Origin: Cyclobacteriaceae bacterium
GTDB lineage: Bacteria; Bacteroidota; Bacteroidia; Cytophagales; Cyclobacteriaceae
Direction of reading: 5' to 3'
NCBI GenBank assembly: GCA_015492915.1
Contig: WGED01000690.1
Span: 1-18,432, forward strand
DNA length: 18,432 nt
Shown here: positions 16,006-18,432 of the stretch, piece by piece
How the letters are laid out: every line of letters starts with the position of its first letter
Position numbering within the stretch: the first letter of the stretch is position 1
Made by a program: the position numbers and the translations under genes
Notes under the pieces: model-generated
What the model saw: only the letters and a program-made list of their open reading frames with translations
Database searches by the model: none
Told to the model about the DNA's origin: nothing

Positions 16006-17088
16006 CTAATCCATATCAAAATCACTATCGGAAAATGAAATGCACCAAGCATTATGGACGAATAAATTTTCGTCAGAATATTCGCCTAACAGAGGGAAAA
16101 CCGGATCTGAAACAAAATGACTGGAAAACCCGAATCCCATCAGTTCATTTTCAATAAAGGAGCCTTTAATGGCATACGCCCTCGCCTGGCGGACACCTAG
16201 CTTTCTAAAATAAGCTTCTGAGGCCGTCATCAAAAAGCGAATTGTTTTTTTATCTCCGTTGGCGGCTATTAAATCCACAATACGGCCATTGAGTTTATCC
16301 GCATCTTTTTTACACCGTAAAACCACATAACCTTTCATGTGGCTTTGTTCACGTGCAACATAAACAGTGTAACGAACATCCGGTCGTTTGAAATAACGCC
16401 AGTTAAGATGCTCAACATTCTTTAAAGAAATGTTTTTATAAGAGGCTATTATTTCATTGATGCGCTCTTTATCAGCAATATCAAAATGCGTAATATCATC
16501 CAGCACAAGCCCCGAAGAGGTGTCTGCTACCCTTTTCTTTAAAAAATACCACACATAGTCAACCGACCTGGCAACAAACTCTGAGCCGCATTTATCATGT
16601 ATAACACCTTGAATGGAAATGCGTTTAAAAAGATTACTGACGTAACTGACATCTTTTTTTGTTTTTTTAATTCTCATCCATAAATTACGGGCAATGGCGC
16701 CCCTGGAATACCCTGAATCAGCATGCCCCATAAGCACATTATTTTCGTTATTTGAAATAATGGTTTTACAAAGCTTTACTCCTGGAATCCCTCTGTGTTG
16801 AGGATCAATCATCAAATCACCAAGCCATAAACCTTTACACGTACGGTCATTTATTTTAAACATAGCGGGGATGGTGCCCACAAAACCAATAACCAGTCCA
16901 TCCTTTTCAGCAACAAACGAATGGTCAGAACCACGCATTCCAAACAAAGAGGTATCGTATTTCCACGGCCAGATTTTTCCAAGGCGTTGAGCCTTCTCTT
17001 TCCCCCACACCTTCGCATAAATGGCAAGAATAGCGGCCTTGTCCGTCACTTGATATGGCCTGATTTTTAAGGATGACTTAGATGGCAT
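16006..17088 (-). CDS. GNAT-family N-acyltransferase
   Basis: The 360-residue protein begins LKIRPYQVTDKAAILAIY, a usual GNAT opening. GLWLGDLMIDPQHRGIPGVKL (86-106) contains the acyl-CoA-binding motif A (QHRGIPG, in place of Q/RxxGxG/A). The second half, from VEHLNWRYFKRPDVRYTVYVARE onward, looks like a second GNAT-like domain, so the protein is about twice the length of a minimal GNAT. In this locus it may acylate an amino sugar, possibly one exposed by the deacetylase, but amino-sugar specificity is not shown by the sequence. GAGG lies 6 nt before the ATG. The start overlaps the end of the upstream GT4 gene by 11 bp. Confidence 0.85.
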   Translation of the reverse strand: MPSKSSLKIRPYQVTDKAAILAIYAKVWGKEKAQRLGKIWPWKYDTSLFGMRGSDHSFVAEKDGLVIGFVGTIPAMFKINDRTCKGLWLGDLMIDPQHRGIPGVKLCKTIISNNENNVLMGHADSGYSRGAIARNLWMRIKKTKKDVSYVSNLFKRISIQGVIHDKCGSEFVARSVDYVWYFLKKRVADTSSGLVLDDITHFDIADKERINEIIASYKNISLKNVEHLNWRYFKRPDVRYTVYVAREQSHMKGYVVLRCKKDADKLNGRIVDLIAANGDKKTIRFLMTASEAYFRKLGVRQARAYAIKGSFIENELMGFGFSSHFVSDPVFPLLGEYSDENLFVHNAWCISFSDSDFDMD

Positions 17089-18253
17089 TTAATACCTCTT
17101 TATAAACATCTTCTGTGCCAGAAACCATCTGCTGTAAAGTAAACCGCTCCCTTACCTTTGTTTGGGCCAGCACGGACATTTTTCTGCTTTGCTCAACATC
17201 AGACAACACATTGTCAATTGCCCGCGCAATATCTTCAGGGCTTTCCGCCTCAACCAGCACCCCGTCAACACCCGATTCAATCAACTCCCTCGTCCCAGCA
17301 ATATTGGTTGCCACCACAGGCAAAGCCGCCGCCATGGCCTCCAGAAGCACTAATGGGACACCCTCGTAAATGGAAGGAAGCACAAATACATCGCTGATGC
17401 CCAAAATAGCCGGAATATCATCTCGATTCCCTAAGAACAGAATATTGCCTGCAACCTTCTGACGCTGAACCTGCTCGACAAGTTGCGCCTTAAGCTCACC
17501 ATCCCCCACCAAAAGAACCACTACATCAGGATATTTTTCTTTTAATTGCGCAACAGCATCAATCAGGTAGATATGCCCTTTTTGCTTCTCCAAGCGACCG
17601 ACCATGGAGACTAACCTGGCGATATTGCTCACACCGAGCGATTGCCTGAACTGAAAAGGATCCAATTTTGCAGGATTTGCATAACGCAGATAATCAATAC
17701 CGTTATGCACGGTTTTTATTGCAACCTTGTTCCCCAAAGATTTAAGCAGACTGTCTCTGATATCATTACCCACAGCAATAATATAATCAGCGCGCCCAAA
17801 CACCGTATTAGTCACAAATGTTCGCACTGCATCTCTAAGAGGGGCTTTTCGTTTTGAGGGTAAAGAAAAATTATTATGAACGGTAAGTACAACAGGTGTG
17901 TTGGTTAACCAGCCAATGACAATGGCAATCAAACTACTATCGGGTAAGTGCGCATGCAGGATATCAACCTGTTTTTTTTTAACGATATTGACCAGGCGCT
18001 TAAACAAAAAAAACAGGTCATAAACAAACAGCGGAAATAAAATTATGCTTCTGCGCTTTGCATTTAAAACCGTCAGATCAATACCTTCATCACGCATCAC
18101 TTTTTCATACGGCCCACTGTGCAAGAGACTGCATATGGAGTGATTGCAGCCATCTTCGCTAACCGCAGAGGCAAGCTGATAGATGATTTTTTGCGCGCCC
18201 CCCATGTTTAAGGACTCCACTAAATGGAGAATATTTTTGTTGTGACTTGCCAT
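17078..18253 (-). CDS. GT4-family glycosyltransferase, first gene of the leftward operon
   Basis: The protein is 391 residues from the ATG at 18253. This start has GGAAG 9 nt upstream and is preferred to a TTG at 18277 that would add eight residues. NILHLVESLNMGGAQKIIYQL (7-27) is the acceptor-side loop of the GT-B fold. The donor domain shows VGRLEKQKGH (218-227; R220, K225) and YEGVPLVLLEAMAAA, an EX7E motif with E297 and E305. It is a probable retaining transferase of the repeat-unit pathway. As the gene furthest upstream on this strand, it should carry the operon promoter in the 180 bp to its right, but no convincing -35/-10 pair was found there. Confidence 0.93.
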   Translation of the reverse strand: MASHNKNILHLVESLNMGGAQKIIYQLASAVSEDGCNHSICSLLHSGPYEKVMRDEGIDLTVLNAKRRSIILFPLFVYDLFFLFKRLVNIVKKKQVDILHAHLPDSSLIAIVIGWLTNTPVVLTVHNNFSLPSKRKAPLRDAVRTFVTNTVFGRADYIIAVGNDIRDSLLKSLGNKVAIKTVHNGIDYLRYANPAKLDPFQFRQSLGVSNIARLVSMVGRLEKQKGHIYLIDAVAQLKEKYPDVVVLLVGDGELKAQLVEQVQRQKVAGNILFLGNRDDIPAILGISDVFVLPSIYEGVPLVLLEAMAAALPVVATNIAGTRELIESGVDGVLVEAESPEDIARAIDNVLSDVEQSRKMSVLAQTKVRERFTLQQMVSGTEDVYKEVLNAI

Positions 18254-18364
18254 GATTGTTAACTTCCATTTCAACAATAATTCTGAATTAATCAGCTGAA
18301 TCTACTGCGAAAAAACCATTTCGGCCCATTTTCTCGATCTTTTTCGTTGAATATGTCCAATATT

Positions 18365-18417
18365 CGCCTACATGGATGTAGGCGAGGGGCGATAGCAGGA
18401 CGCGGTAGCTTCGCCTC
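18365..18417. repeat. Palindromic repeat element with two hairpins (REP-like)
   Basis: CGCCTACAT and ATGTAGGCG (18365-18373 and 18376-18384) are perfect 9-bp arms around GG. Directly after, GAGG-CGA-AGC segments (18384-18396, with two bulges) can pair with GCTTCGCCTC (18408-18417). Two stacked hairpins with a central CATGGATG are the form of dispersed intergenic repeats found in several gammaproteobacteria, as I recall them. No second copy is in the window, so repeat status is inference. It lies 112-164 bp upstream of the leftward operon's first ATG. Confidence 0.5.
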
Positions 18418-18432
18418 AAACGATCAAAAAAA

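Noticed and set aside
18401..18411. RfaH ops-like element (CGCGGTAGCTT)
   Set aside because: One mismatch to the core, inside a palindromic repeat, and oriented away from the polysaccharide genes in the window.

Overview
The window is most of a cell-surface or exopolysaccharide biosynthesis locus of the Wzx/Wzy-dependent type. Promoter-like hexamers, Gram-negative features (a lipoprotein outer-membrane exporter of the Wza type, a Wzz/Wzc-type co-polymerase) and moderate, slightly AT-rich base composition suggest a gammaproteobacterium, probably marine or environmental. That placement is inference; no rRNA or housekeeping gene is present to confirm it.

Layout. Two convergent blocks meet at about 4841-4965. 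The left block reads rightwards: the last 35 codons of a gene that enters from outside (probably a glycosyltransferase), a 334-bp gap with a good sigma70-like promoter, a radical SAM/SPASM-type protein (445-1578), a secreted clan GH-A glycoside hydrolase-like protein (1593-3287), a possible 57-residue ORF that neatly fills the next gap (3291-3464), and a Wzx flippase (3473-4840). The right block reads leftwards from 18253 to 4966: GT4 glycosyltransferase, GNAT acyltransferase, GT4, Wza-like exporter, a BY-kinase-like protein without its Walker A lysine, Wzz-type co-polymerase, GT2, NodB-type deacetylase, Wzy-type polymerase, GT4, then a 470-bp gap and the initiating WcaJ/WbaP-type phosphoglycosyltransferase. 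Genes in this block overlap or lie 1-57 bp apart except for that gap, so most are probably one transcript.

How it would work. The phosphoglycosyltransferase loads the first sugar phosphate onto undecaprenyl phosphate. Three GT4 enzymes and one GT2 enzyme in the window, plus possibly the truncated left gene, extend the repeat unit. The GNAT protein and the deacetylase would change its acylation. Wzx flips the unit, Wzy polymerises it in the periplasm, the Wzz-type protein sets chain length together with the kinase-like protein, and the Wza-like lipoprotein exports the polymer. The secreted hydrolase may trim or release the polymer. The radical SAM protein has no obvious step in this scheme and is the least explained member.

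Most interesting points: the kinase-like partner looks catalytically dead and no phosphatase is visible; a radical SAM/SPASM gene is joined to a secreted glycosidase and the flippase gene; the exporter carries a doubled export motif; a small ORF lies between the hydrolase and flippase genes; and a two-hairpin palindromic repeat sits upstream of the leftward operon.
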